64,000 bases of DNA from Datnioides undecimradiatus. Taxonomy: Eukaryota > Chordata > Actinopteri > Lobotiformes > Datnioididae. Of this stretch, positions 31,216 to 44,736 are shown one piece after another; position 1 is the stretch's first letter, and each line of letters begins with the position of its first letter. The notes under the pieces were generated by a model, which was not told the DNA's origin, searched no databases, and was given only the letters and a program-made list of their open reading frames with translations. Position numbers and translations under genes: made by a program. The stretch spans positions 496,001 to 560,000 of the forward strand of contig WARS01000037.1 of assembly GCA_008933995.1 (NCBI GenBank), in the 5' to 3' direction.

Positions 31216-33898
31216 GTGTACAGTACCTGATGTTACAGAATAGTCTAATGACCGTCCTTCTTTGTCTTTGAGCTGGCAGACAGAGTCATCCAGCACATTC
31301 AGCACCAGAATAGCTACAGAACAACCACGCATAAAGTGAAGTTATAAACAAAAAAGAGCCCACTAGATCATCGAGACAGCCAGTGCCAGGATGACATTTT
31401 CCCTCTGATAACTGCAGCCCCTCTCATAAGTCACAAATTCATCCAAATGCTTGGTCTGGAAGCTCCTGCGGGTTCAATTAGTTTTGAAATGTATTGTTTT
31501 GCTACTAAACGTCTACTAAGTATGCTGGAGCAAGCTGAATATGTAAAACTGAAACAGGTTTACACCTTAAATGAAATAAAACAGGCCTTACACATGGTGG
31601 AGATGCTTAAAAAGGGATTTTCCATTGAGGCTTCAACAGTTCAGATGAGATGTTTTAATAAAATATATGACAGTATTTGATATTTTTCTAATAATGAGAA
31701 TGATTTGTTTTTATTGAAACCATATCATTATTTTATTTCCATTATGGTGATTACTATTTCCTCCTCTCAGTAATTATAGAGTAATTAGACAGTAATTAAA
31801 TATGAAAAATGGTGAATTATAAGATGTACTAGACGAATTACTAATGTGGGAAAAATGCGGGACAGGTGGTGTGTTTGTATTATGGTGTCAGCACGTCAAA
31901 CAGTGTGATGAGTAACATTCAGTCAAGGTCAGGTGAATAATTGGCCTGGTGGTAGCAAGCAGCTGTGTCACATTTTGTTACATGTAGTTATGTTGTTATT
32001 ACACTGTAATTATATAAAATAATTGCTATGTTACTCACACTAAAAATAATGTGATGGTTGTACCGATTTACATAAAATACCTTTGGTGTCACAAAAATGA
32101 TTTTTATTTAAACGCAAAGGGCATATCATGTGCTATTTCCTCTTTATTAAAATGCACAGGTTGTGAACTTTTACTTTACGTTACTTACTACCCACGTGTC
32201 TTATGATCCATTGAGTCACACAAATGTCATATTATTTTTATCTTGCTTTTGAATGAAGATGTTTCAGGGAAAAATCTGTTTATTATTGTGTTAGTGGCAA
32301 TGACATTCATCTGACTGGGATTCCAGTCTAAAAATAGAATTACAGATGTGACCAAATAGCATGCACTGTGCTGCGATCTTGACAATGACCTGCATGCTGA
32401 AGAAGCAAGCATGCAAATCCAAAATGCTGCAAATAACAAAATGATTAAAACTTGAACAAAACAAGAAACTGACATACTAAAAATGTTGAGATTTTCTGCC
32501 ACAGGAGCATTTTTATTACTAAAACTAATATGCATAGATAATAAGATAAATTAATTCACTGAAATGTTATTCATGTGCACTCTAAATAGGTACACCTGGG
32601 TTATATATTTTATTTTTAGCTGACATGGTCTTTGGTGAATCTCATTCAAATGAGATGATTAAACGTCTGGCTGATAGAAAAAAACCCAACAAATATTCAG
32701 ATTCGAGTCTGAATCTCAATGATGCTGACTTTTTAAAATTCCTTGACATTTGGTTTGAATAAAATATACATATGCAGAAATTATGAATGTTAGATATTTT
32801 GTCTTTTAAGAATTTAGCCACTGATTAAAAATTGCAGAGCACTTTTGGACCATATGCTGCCTTATTGCCGACAGTACAGTTGTAATAGTAGCTGCGGATG
32901 CATGATCACATATGTCCTACCCTGCACTGAATACAAAAAAAGGTGCCCTTGACAATGACTCAGCCTTTCTGTATTGATGCTTTCTGTCCTTGTTTAATTG
33001 AACTTTTCTGAGATTTATTCTATGTGTTGTACCAGTCAGGGGTAAGACGACCAGGTTTCAAACATACAAAATGGTTAAAAGCAAACTTGCTCCTGTGTTT
33101 TCAAAAATTGTGTGATTGAAAATATTTTAAATAGTCCACTAATATAGTCCACCATATTATAGTCTGTATATATTTTATAATTATACTTTAGAGCCTCAGC
33201 TGCTATTATTACTGTGATGCTGTATGTGTATTCACCGAACATGTACTCTACAAAAGTATTAGGAAAATTTAGCATTTTAATCTTTCATTCCTGTACAGTA
33301 ACTTATTACATTTGCTCCCTCCAGGGAGGTCAGAGGGAAAGGTTGACTATGAAATGGCACCCATGGGAAGTAGTGAGGATCGAGGCACTTGCTCAAGGAC
33401 ACTACAGCAGGGAAACTGCTTGCTAAACAAAGGGGACATGGAACCCTGTCTCCCAAGTGCTCAATTTTAAACTATTTTGTGACATATTTGTAAAAATTAC
33501 AGTAACAAACACAACAATTTGAAAAGAATATATGCTGAATACTGAATGCTGAATGTACATTATTTGGTAAGAATTATTTTGAGGTAAAGGAAGTGTTTAC
33601 CTCAGACTGCCTGCATATCTGCTGAAATTAAAACTGAAATCTTTCCTGCACCAGACTGTGAAAAAGTGTAGCAGCAGTGTATTGAAAGGTTCAAAAAGGT
33701 GGTCACATTCATTGAAAAGTGTCTGATTTTCATCTTTACCGCCTATTAATAACTCCGTGGCAACAGAAATATGTTATAATTTTAATTTCCTTCATCTTGT
33801 TTATAGTTCAAGCAGGCTTTGACTTGACCATCATCACCTTCATACACCCCCAAGGTGTCTCTCACATATAAGGACGCGCACAGATGCATGCACATGCC

Positions 33899-33901
<3 letters not shown>
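31216..33901. other. intergenic, very AT-rich, no gene supported
   Basis: A 77-codon plus-strand frame (31447-31680) has no recognisable similarity or splice context. An octamer lies at 32411-32418. The stretch at about 33,320-33,460 (containing CACTTGCTCAAGGACACT) resembles a sequence type I recall as widely dispersed in fish genomes, but I cannot name the family. Confidence 0.6.

Positions 33902-33939
<38 letters not shown>
33902..33939. repeat. (CA)n microsatellite
   Basis: About 19 CA units. Confidence 0.96.
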
Positions 33940-33941
<2 letters not shown>

Positions 33942-34266
33942 CTTTAGCACTCACCATTTTACTGTTCAGCATGTCCCACTCAGCAGTGTATGAAAATAAA
34001 GACAGCGCCCTTGACAAAGACGCTCCACTGCTGTGAGTCCGCTTTCTTTTTCTTTCAAGTCTTCTGATTAGATTCTTTGTTCAGCGTTGCTTCAGTGAAA
34101 AGAAAACCCAAAACAAAACTACGAAGCTGAATGTAGACAGCTGACATTACATGTGGACTTCGTCAAATTACATGTATATGTTTTATTTTTTTGTCTTTTC
34201 CCCAGCTTTTCCTCAGTTAACACTCAGTGTAGTCTTTCTTTAATTGTGTCAATCTAAAATATATGC

Positions 34267-34313
<47 letters not shown>

Positions 34314-35245
34314 GATGAAGTACAATTAGTATTATAAAGTGTGCATCACATCTTAAAAGTTGATTTCAATGTGAAACACACAGAATGTGATGATTACGTT
34401 AAGATATTAATAATACATAATACATATGATATTAACCTATTTCCCTGCTTTATGCTGTACATTTTTATAATTTTCATTTAGATTTTCATTCAACTGATAC
34501 TGTCTTGATGAGCATTACATTTTCTTCAGGTCGTAATTGGAACTTATTTTATCTGAATAATTTATTATTTACATTTCAGTTCATACTTTTACAATTATCT
34601 GGAATGAACTCATAGACAGTCGTATAATAGTTTTCTAAAACCTGCATTGCTTATTGTGAGACTACTTAGGAATCTGTGATTTCAGGCGTGCAGCCGCAAA
34701 CACTCTTTCTCTCCTCCTCTCTGTCTCAACGCTCTGACTTTGTTGTGTGCGTAATAGTTCCTAACGGTTACAACTAATGAATTGACCAGCCTCGGGGAGG
34801 TATATATAAACCTATTAGCTTTAATAAAGTCTGAAGGTATAAAATTACTCTCTGAGGTATTTCACTCTACACTTAGTACTCTCCCCAACCTAATAATACC
34901 AGCTTCTCTTCCAAGTACATTGTCATGCTCTTTGATTGCATTCTGGGGTCTGTCTGCACAATCATTTTCATTTTAACCACTTAGAGGACAGTGGAGAGAG
35001 AGAAAGAGAGAGAGGGAGACATAGAGAGACAGGAGATGGCGAGAGTGTGGGTGAAACGCGTTATCGCCCTGCTTCGGGATGCACGTAACCTCAGAGTCAA
35101 CTTGGAAATGGAGTGAGATGGAGGCAGAATGAGAAGTGAATGAAAGAAATTAAACAAATGGAAAACAACAGAGGATGTTAAAGGGAGACCATCACGAAAG
35201 AGACACAGAGGGAGACATGGAGATATGACTTCCTTCCAGTTAGCT

Positions 35246-35246
<1 letters not shown>
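33940..35246. other. intergenic, no gene supported
   Basis: AT-rich apart from the ATT repeat. A GA-rich run occurs near 34,990-35,035. No coding or RNA gene is recognised. Confidence 0.62.
34267..34311. repeat. (ATT)n microsatellite, 15 units
   Basis: Uninterrupted trinucleotide repeat of 45 bp. Confidence 0.96.
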
Positions 35247-35296
<50 letters not shown>

Positions 35297-35297
35297 C
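35247..35297. repeat. (GT)n ending in (CG)n
   Basis: About 22 GT units pass directly into CGCGCGC, an alternating purine-pyrimidine tract of about 50 bp with high Z-DNA potential. Confidence 0.95.
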
Positions 35298-35472
35298 CCT
35301 CTCATTTGGCTGCCTCTGAATCTCTGATTCAATTTCCATCCTTTAAACATGACGAATTACATTCCTGTCCTCACCTAATGCTTTTAACACATCCCTATAA
35401 GAGGCCTTAATCAGGTGAGATGGGCCCCAATGCTGCTGGCTGTACACGCAGTCACACATGCACATACACACA

Positions 35473-35580
35473 TAGGCTGATTAGCCTAGCCATGGTGCTA
35501 GCCACCCTGGATAAGCCACCAGGTGGATAATGTGCTGCTTTAGCGCCTTAATTACGCCATAATCTGTTCAGCGCCTCAAC
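35473..35580. other. candidate conserved non-coding element
   Basis: Low-repeat patch with GGCTGATTAGCC (a perfect or near-perfect inverted repeat), GCCTTAATTACGCC and two GGATAA sites. Flanked by CA-rich DNA on the left and GA-rich DNA on the right. Composition-based call only. Confidence 0.25.
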
Positions 35581-37758
35581 CCCCTGCACAGAAGGACAGA
35601 GAGAGTGGGAAGTGTTGGGGGGTGGGAGGGTGGTTGGAGGTAAAGGGGACTGAAAGACGGGACAAGAGAAGAGCGGGTGGAGGGAGAGCGGGAGTTGGGA
35701 GTTGGGAGAAGGAGAGGAACAGAAGCCTGGAGGCGCTCTGCTTCTTAATCTATACCTCCTTCCCCCCTCATCTCACCGCTAAACTATCTCTGCGCCTGCT
35801 TTGTGTTACCTGATTATATTGCCTCCTTCCTCCCTTCCTTTCCTACCTTCCATGATTCCTTCATTCCTAAGTTACTTTATACATCCGTAACACACCCCAC
35901 CGCTCAGTGTTGGTCTTCTCCTTCAGTTCACTGTGCATCTTGAAGCCTTACTGTATTTCACGTCACCCTCCTCGTCTCTTTCTCTTCATCCAGCCAAACC
36001 CCCACCTCCCGTTGCTGTTCTCCCTCCATCCACCTCTCTCCTTTAGTTGCTGTGTGTCTCAGTATCTCGGGTCCTCCTGTACCCTGTACCTGTCACTGTA
36101 CGCAGCCCTTTGACAAATCACGTGAAGGGCAGACTGAGTTTTGTAGGACGAGACAAAGCTTAAACATATGGCTGCCGTGTCCCCAGGTGCTCTGCTGTGT
36201 GCTGTAGCAAGTCCCTGGGAGTCCTTATATATAACATTAGCTACCTGTCTGTCTACTGGGCTAGCTGCATTTCTGTCTGTCTGTTTCTTTGTGTTTGTCT
36301 GTCCAGAAATTTCTGACTGTCTGTCTCTTAATGGCACTGAATCTGACTATGAGCCTTGCAGCTGTTCAACCATTTGCCTGTTTGGCTAGTTAGCTACTTT
36401 TTCAGTGGGCTTATACCTTTGTATGGTGGTAAATTCATTAACGAAACATTTATGTCAGATTATAAACATATCATAGTACTGCACAGAAATCATGATCCTC
36501 ATATGTTCAATGGAAAACCAAATTAATATACTGTATATGACTTTTTCTAAAGACGTGTTTAAACTACAAATATCACAAATAAATGAGCCCTTTGGCTATT
36601 TTTCATTTACAGCAACCTGTTCTTATGTGAAATAATAAGGTGAGATTAGAACGTTAGAGACGGCACCAAAAACAAGAAAATACTGCACCTGATTTAAATC
36701 TGGCTGCCATTCCTTTCAAGTTGTCACCATGTGCACTGGTCACTTTAAATGCCCCCACCATGCTTAAAACTCACCATCTGCATTGTGCACTAGACCTTAT
36801 TCATTGCATCAGAGTCACGACTCTGGTGACTGGGAAGCCAAATCCAGTGAGTGGGATGGGAGAGGAGTTGCAATTGCATTTGTCTGCCTTCATACCAGGG
36901 TTCAGGTCTTTTGGCTTAATTGCCCCCCCGCACCGGATGCCTCAGGAAGGTGCAGCACTAGGCCTGGGGAACGAATTCACAGTGTGCAAACCCATAAATG
37001 TTAGAGAAAACCATGTGCATGCTCTTGGTAAAGCTCATTACCTGATGTATCTTGATTGGTCTCGGAGACTTTGGGCTCATTGAATGTGAAGACTGCTGTT
37101 TGATCTTTGGGTTGTGGTCACATTTTCAGAAATGTTTTCATGGCTGCTAGTGGTCACAAAAACACCTCCACTCACCCTGGTGTAGAGTGTGTGATGTTTC
37201 TGTGATGATTCTGTGCCACTGTGTGTTAGTAACAGGGAAAGGCGGGAACTTTTTGATCACATCGTGTAGCCATTGTCCCTTCAAGCCTGTTCTGTTATTT
37301 TGTTTTGTGGCCAATACAGGAAGGAAAATCAGTTTTACTGAAGTGTGTGTTCTGTGATAAGGTTCAAACACAGCATAAACAAGACACATGGCAGGGCTAT
37401 ATCTTAATATGAAAAGGCAAAAAAAAATGTATAAAGGAATCTTTTAATAAAATAACAATGGACCTCATACACATCTAACACTGACAGCAGGTCTTCATGA
37501 TTCATAATTTAATGCCAAATGTCAAAGCCTCTTTGAGCTCATTGAGCAGTGAAACACTATAATACACAATCATCACAAAATCATTTTTATCCACCTGATG
37601 CATCACACCCTGTCAACACTAGGAAAATATGAAAACCTGTTGAATTTACTTTTTTTAAACATTTCATGATTTCCAAGAAACAACTGTTTCAAAATTCACA
37701 TTTGAGCCAGCAATATTGTTTTAATCAATGCCTGCTGATAAGTGTTCCCTTTGAAGCA
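35581..37758. other. intergenic, no gene supported
   Basis: G-rich patch (35,600-35,730), CT-rich patch (35,820-36,060), then AT-rich DNA. Several 60-120 codon frames on both strands show no similarity and no splice context. Confidence 0.6.

Positions 37759-37791
<33 letters not shown>
37759..37791. repeat. (CA)n microsatellite
   Basis: About 16 CA units. Confidence 0.95.
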
Positions 37792-37792
<1 letters not shown>

Positions 37793-40700
37793 GCAAATCA
37801 CACCAGTTTTTTGTGCTAATGAAGATGAAGTGAGATATGAGTGTTTTCTCACCGCGCTCGATGCCCCATTTAATGCCAATTAGCCACTGAACCTCAATTT
37901 GTGTCATGTTATTTACTCTTTTGAGTTTATCTTTCTTCCAATTATATCAGTCAACTCAGGAGCAGATCTTTCCTTCTCACAGTACTTTGAAAAGAAAAAT
38001 GCTCAAATGGACACACGTCACACATCAACACACATCAACTTAAACTCCGAATCACAGTGAAAGGCTTACTGCAAGACACACACCACAGCATATGATTTAA
38101 AACTCTACTAATCTAATTTTCTATACTGCAGTAAGAATGGATCAAATAATTGTGTAATGTGCTGTGTCCTTCAGCTGTGTGGAGTCCTTTAGTGTCTTTA
38201 AGCTCCTTTAACACTGCAAGTCACCCACTAAATGCTGGTTTTAGAATTCATAAATATCATATTTGTCATAAAATAATCAGTGCACTGCAGAAACGAGCAG
38301 AATGTCATGTAGGCAAAAAGCAAAGCATTGCCCACTATTTTCAAAGTAAAATTAGACACATCTCCTGCCAAAACGTAGTGGATCTAATATGATAAACACC
38401 ATACATGAAATTAGCCTGAAGTATGCTAGAAAGAGAGATAGACAGACAGACAGATAGATCGAAAAGGTAAAGGCGGGCAGCAGGAGAACAAGAGAAAGAC
38501 CATGTTTGTAAATGTCCTACAAAGTTTTGAAGTTCTTTCCTTCTTAAAACTTTACGTGTATTTGCTGTCTTGCAGAATAATTTTGGGCTTTGCTCGTCTC
38601 CGGGGTAACGGCCTCAGGGGCAGACAGACCCCCATGGGGGACAGGTGTCAGGCAGGTGTGTAGGGGTGCATGTGTGTGTATGTGCTTGAAAATGTGTGTG
38701 TATGTGGTTGTGTGTATGTCAGTGAGTAATGGCGCTATCAACTGGCCTCCACGATCCATCATGCGCGTCCCTGGCCTAGCACCTCTAGGGCCGCAGTACA
38801 CATACACACCCGCACACACACGCCCACACATGCATATATGCACGTGAATGCACGCCTACACAAACAGATCTACGTAAGCATGAAAAGATGGAAAAAACAG
38901 ATATTGCAGCGATAATATCACTTCTCCACTGAGCACACACACGCAGTTAACATTACATACAGTCTACAGTACTGTGTTACTGTGCGTCTTTCATGATTAC
39001 TTCAAGTTGAGAGGAAGTTTCAAGATTGTTTTAGAAAAGCTTAGTGGTTTTATGCTTCTAGCTGCTGCAAAAACTCCATCAGCAGAGGGCAAACATTTCA
39101 AGAGGTTGTCTAGAACTCAATCTGCCATGGTGGACACTCGCTGCTTCAAAGGCTGCGCTACTAAAAACTTAATTAAACACTAATTGTACACGCTGTTGTA
39201 TTGTTTGGCCTGTTTGAGTATGCAAAAAGGCCATTTTAAATTCTCACTAGCATGCATCACCCTCAACTTCCTGCTATTTTCTCCCAGTTTAATTTTTTTT
39301 TGTCTCCTTTGTTTCTCTCCTCCTTTTTCTCTTTTTGTCCTGCCAATTCATCCATCGTTTTCCTACATGTAGCAGAAAATCTCTCTGAACAAACCACTCT
39401 GTTCGGTTATTATCTCAGCGGGGGAGGGTGGTATTATAATTAACAAAACAATAAAAGTTTATTAATGAACATTAAAATGCAAAATAGCAGGAAGAGAAGA
39501 CGGTGGGTGCTATCAATCAAAAAGAAGTGACTCCCTCGCTTTTTTGAGTCTTAATTAGCCGTCCGCTCATTAATGGGATGAGTGTGTTTGTGTGTGCGGG
39601 TGCAGGGGAGGTTACAAAAGGACTTTAATTGATCAGTGGCCCTTAAATGGGCTATCAGCAAGTTGGAGACAAAAAAAAAAAGTAAATTATAGAAGGATGT
39701 CAGTTTTATTTCCAGGCCAACTAATTATGCGACGGAGTGCAGCTTTTACTTGGTTGAAGGCCTCGACCAATCAGCCGAAGGCAGCGGGAACAACACTACA
39801 GTATGTTAGTCTGCAAGAAACCGCAGCAACAATTCTGATGTTTCACACTGTACAGTGAAACTCACTACAAATTCAACCAACCACCATCTTGGTGGGTGCA
39901 ACATATAAATGAATAACATCATGATAATGATCAAATTGGTAGCTTTTCTTAGTTTTCCTTTGGTCAAGCCTTAATGGTTAATGACATGTTGTTTCAGTGT
40001 GTGCAATAGAAAATAATGACTACGGTTCATGAATGTATCTGCTTCATCCATTATTTTCTATAAAAAGATTCCTGTCTGTGCCTTGTATTGCTGTTTTAAC
40101 CCTTTATGTGCATCACTGTCTGGGCCTTTAGTCTCACAGTGATTAAGTGGTGGATGTGGCCTATAACACATTGTGTGCTCACTTATTAGAATCTGTCACA
40201 CACTGTTTACATTTTGATTATAGTCCTCCTGAGTAATTTTACACAACTTGTGCCACTCACTTGACATAGACCTCATAGGCTGATCTGTTGGATCTGAGTG
40301 CAGCTCTGAAATGAAGTTCTCTTAAACTGCCGTGAGGTTGCTGAGTTTCCCAATCTGCTGCTAATCTGGGCTTGATTTTCAGTGGTCAATACAAAGAAAC
40401 TGAGGAGAGAGAGGTGAGACCTGACACAACAGTTGTGAGTTGAGTGCAGAATGTCACAAGCATATGATGCACTGGTGAGACACCAGGCTGCCCCGATGAA
40501 GCTATATTTAACAGTGTGCTTTGAACCAGTCAGCAGCTACCTGCCTTTTTCCACCTATACTGCTCGCACACATGTGCACGTTATTACACCAGTGCAGACA
40601 CCCGAACACATATACAACCCAGCTCGATTTATAATAGTTGGCATGACCCTCTGACCCCTCTCAGGGAGGAACTAAGAGAGTTCAAATCGTGGCCTAATTA

Positions 40701-42076
40701 CGCCCCGCTCCGCTTCGCTCCCTCCGCCCTGTGCTCTCAGAAAGTAGAGCGCATGACTGCAGCACACACATAGGCAGGAACGCGCACACATGCTCTGCTT
40801 TCCGAACAGACGGCCTGTTTCAGATTGAACTCCCCTGTTTCTGTCTCACTTGCAACTGTTCCTTTGCTTCTCGCTCACAAATCTTGCCTTGTGTGGCTCA
40901 CTATATCAATTATACACACACACACGCACTCTTGCTGGGTCAACCTACATTTTTCTCTCAGTGAGATCCAGTCACTGTACAGGGAATTTAAGTGTAAATT
41001 CAGATGCTCAAAAAAAAAAAAAAATAAACAAAAAAACCATAAAACAACAAAGAAAGCAAAGGGAACACAAACGATGAGGTAATGTTATTAGCTACAGTTA
41101 TCATGTTGACCCGGCATCATACATTAATAATTTTTCTCTTTCAGGTTCTACTTGATCAGTAGTGATTGAGGGTTAAATATATGATAGTTAAATAGCCTTC
41201 CCTAACATCTTTCTTGTGTTTGAACCTCTCTTTTAGATCTCTTTTGCTTTTTTCCTTCTTGACACACATGATCCTGTCTAGTGCAACATGATGAAGTCAT
41301 CTACATGGCTGGTTTCTCACTCACCTTTGAGAGTGGTGGTTCAGAACAGACATAAATGCTTTTTTCAAGTATAACCCAGGCCTTGCATGTATTTGACTGG
41401 CCAACACAGTACCATGCTGGATGATGTGATATTGTGTTGTAGCAAAAATTGAGCCAGGATGTTTTTCCCTGTGCATCAGCAACCCTGCTAATTTAGTGGA
41501 GACTGTGTTTTTTAATGCTGGCTAATGTTGGTGTAAATGTGGCCTACATTACATACAGATTTACAGGCTGAGTGAGTGTTTTCGTCTGCAAACATTTGCT
41601 TATTTTTTGTCATTTTGATGCCAGTTCTTCCTAAATGAAGTATGGAATTTTCCACATATCAGATATTACATATGACTGCCAGTTTACAGTTTAGTTGTAA
41701 AACATTTTGGTCACAAAATTGTAAATGTGTAAAGTCTCCTTTAAATTCACACTGTTGTTTTAATACTATAATTCTAAAAGTATGCTGAAATAACTATACC
41801 GTGTGTGTAGGAAGCAGTGCTTCCTGACAGCTTTCTGAAGAGCTCCAGTTTCCAGCAAATGAAAACAAAATCCAGGCTCTGACAAATGTTCTTAACCATC
41901 AAAATGTAGTTGAAGGAGGAAAAATGTGATCACTGGAGGCGAAAAACGTTCCAGACCTCTCAATGTCACAACTTTCCAGACACAAAGCTTTGGTTTAGAT
42001 CGCCTGACTGTGTTTGAGGATTGGAAAGCTTAAAGTTGTAAAAATCTGCCTGGAGAAGTTTAATTTTATTCAAGAT
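37792..42076. other. intergenic, no gene supported
   Basis: Contains GACA/GATA-like tetranucleotides (about 38,435-38,460), diffuse CA/GT runs (38,660-38,840), an A-run (41,010-41,024), a TTAATTAGCC...TCATTAATGGGATG patch (39,550-39,585) and a TGACCC direct pair (40,644-40,657). No gene recognised. Confidence 0.6.
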
Positions 42077-42095
42077 CACACACGCGCACACACAC

Positions 42096-42130
<35 letters not shown>
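42077..42130. repeat. (CA)n microsatellite with CG interruptions
   Basis: About 27 units interrupted by CGCG and CG steps. Confidence 0.95.
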
Positions 42131-42133
<3 letters not shown>

Positions 42134-44384
42134 AATCTCTGGCACTGTCTGAGAGGGGAGCAGACCTGATGAAAGAGAACAGGAATAAATTGGATGCTGA
42201 GTGTTTGATAACTCCATTTCTTCTCCTCCTTGCATTTCTGCCATATGTTCACCCCCAACCCACCCACCAGGTTGTTTTAGTGACACTCTGCACCACTTTC
42301 AACATGTCCCTCAGTTCAAACAAAGATTACTGTAAATTAAAATCAAAATAAAGATACAAAGCGAAACAGAGGGAGAATGAGGGAAACAGAAAACCTAAAC
42401 AGAGGCTGAGATATGCAAGTGTGAATAGTACAAGTGGAGGGTGTGTGTATGTGTATGTGTGTGTGTGAGTGTGTGAGGTCTCGCTAGAGAGAGGGAGAGA
42501 GATTTGAATTGGCCCAGTGGAGTCGCAGCAACTCGACGGCTCTATTCTATTTTTGCCTTTTTTCTCTGGCCAGACCCACAGGCTTTTCCCACAGAGCTGC
42601 CACAATACATACAGTACTACCTCCTCTATGCATGTGTGTGTGTGTCCGTGTGCGCATGACTTTGACCCGTCCTTGAGAAGATGTGGCTTTCACTGAAACT
42701 GCCGGGAGAGAAAGAAACAGAGAGACAGAAAGAAAAAGAGAAATGGCAGAAAAGAAAGAAAGAAAGAAAGAAAAAGAAAGAAACTTGACAACTTAATTCT
42801 GATTTCTATTTTTTCATATTTTGTTTCTGTGTGTGCAGAGCAGGAATTGCTGGCAACTGCAAAACACACGTAATTGTGAGTGTCCAAAAACTCGTCCCAC
42901 AAAAACAAACTTTTCAATAAATTAGAAAGTACAAACACAAACACTTTCAGTTCCAGGATTTATCTTGTGACACCACTGTTGAACAAATAAGAAACAAATA
43001 AGTTGTGCTCATGCACAGGAAAAAGCTGTAATGCCAAAGAAAAGCTCTGAAGAACATGATAAATACAGCGTGCACTTGAACTGATTTGATCTGACTGTGG
43101 TCAGCGGCTGGTTGATCACAGTAATATATGAAGTGAAGATCTAAATCAGCCACAGAGTTATTATAACTTTTTAGAAATGAAAACTAAAAACACTGAGTTA
43201 TCCTTGTTCAGACTTTTCAGACTTCTTTGTCTGTCGTCTCTCTTTAACTCGTAGTTGATACTTTTTTGATTTTCCCTCCACTTCCTTTTATCAGTGTAGA
43301 GTTAATAAGAGCCTGCAGTGTAATATGTCCCTGTCTCATTTCACTGCTGTGCACCCCTTGACTACATGGTAATTAAATTGTTTCATGGACACATGCTTGC
43401 AAACAGCCACACACACATACTGTAAATACAAAGCCTTGTACACACATAAGTGCAGCTGTACACAAACACGCTCACACAAGCTTCTTTGATGAAAATATGA
43501 CAGGACAGACGAATGTGATTTGATTCTCTTTACAAGCCTGCCTGTGACGCTGGCTCTGACTGAAAGTGGAGCTGATGATATGGCACATCAGTCTGTGTGT
43601 GTGTGTGAGAGAGAGGGAGAGAGCGTGCGTGTTTACTTAGCATTGACATCTTACTTCAAGAAGCATAGACAGAGAGACTGGGATATTGAATGAAGAGGAG
43701 CAGACGAGGAGAAGAATAAGAAGAGAATAAAAAGACAGTAGAAGAAGAATAAAATACAAAATTTAAGGGGGCAGAAAAGTTGATGTAACATGCTCAGTCC
43801 TAGACAGCACATGGATGTTGCTTGTCTTTGTGTGTGCGCGCAGTCTGCTCTTTGGTTGCTGCATTTGTGTGCATTGGATACGTTTGTATCTGATAACGTA
43901 TGGACTGGTCAGTTCTTGTAAACAACAAGGCAATGAATTACAGTAATACTTCCTTAAACGACTTCAATTACCTCTAAAAGGATAAATCAATAACTCCAAT
44001 TATTCACACTGGACATAAATAGCCCTCCGCTGGGCAATGCTCTGTGTTTATATGTGCCTGTGTAGGACGTACATCTGTTTATGCACTGAGAAACACACAC
44101 AAACACACACACACACAAATGTAAATGGATTCTTTTGGCAATTTGGCATCCATTATAAATGTGCCGCAAATGTCTTTTTAAGCTGTTGGGGGTAATTACT
44201 GTTTGTATGAGTGTGTATCAACCCCCAATGGCAACATGTGTTGTTAGCTTGTGTGTGTGTATGTGTGTGCACTCCATCCCTAAGGGAATTTTTTTTCTCC
44301 TGTTGAAAATCAACTGTCTATCTCTACCGTGGGCTGCCAATATGTCAGTCTGCTGTGTAATTAATTATTTATTTAATAAACTCT

Positions 44385-44386
<2 letters not shown>
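42131..44386. other. intergenic, no gene supported
   Basis: Includes GT-rich sequence (42,440-42,475), a (GAAA)n run (about 42,752-42,782) and a GAAGA-rich stretch (43,690-43,750). Open frames are short and unsupported. Confidence 0.6.
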
Positions 44387-44426
<40 letters not shown>

Positions 44427-44428
44427 GT
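44387..44428. repeat. (GT)n microsatellite
   Basis: About 20 GT units, then GCGTGTGTCTGCGT. Confidence 0.95.
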
Positions 44429-44504
44429 CTGCGTCTAGAAAAGGAAGGTCTCATCTCATTCAGGTATTGATGTGCTTCAACCTTGACGCCTTTCTTTGTC
44501 ACAC

Positions 44505-44556
44505 TACACACACATGCACGCACGCACACACACATGCACACACGCACACACACACA
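44505..44556. repeat. compound (CA)n with CATG and CACG interruptions
   Basis: Imperfect CA repeat about 80 bp downstream of the GT repeat at 44387. The two runs are complementary and could pair in single-stranded DNA or a transcript. Confidence 0.9.
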
Positions 44557-44681
44557 AGCTTACAGTATACCTGACTTGAGCAAAGCAAGGTGTAATGGAA
44601 CTCAATTCATTGGGAAGCAGCACTGAGAACAGATCACTCACTACTTGTCCCGAGGTCATCCCTCCCTCACTCACTCTCTAT

Positions 44682-44687
<6 letters not shown>

Positions 44688-44736
<49 letters not shown>
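44688..44736. repeat. (CT)n followed by (CA)n
   Basis: About 12 CT units directly followed by about 13 CA units. Third dinucleotide tract within 350 bp. Confidence 0.95.

Noticed and set aside
31447-31680. 77-codon plus-strand open frame with non-repetitive composition
   Set aside because: No similarity I recognise, no promoter or splice context, and a length expected by chance in 40 kb of AT-rich DNA.
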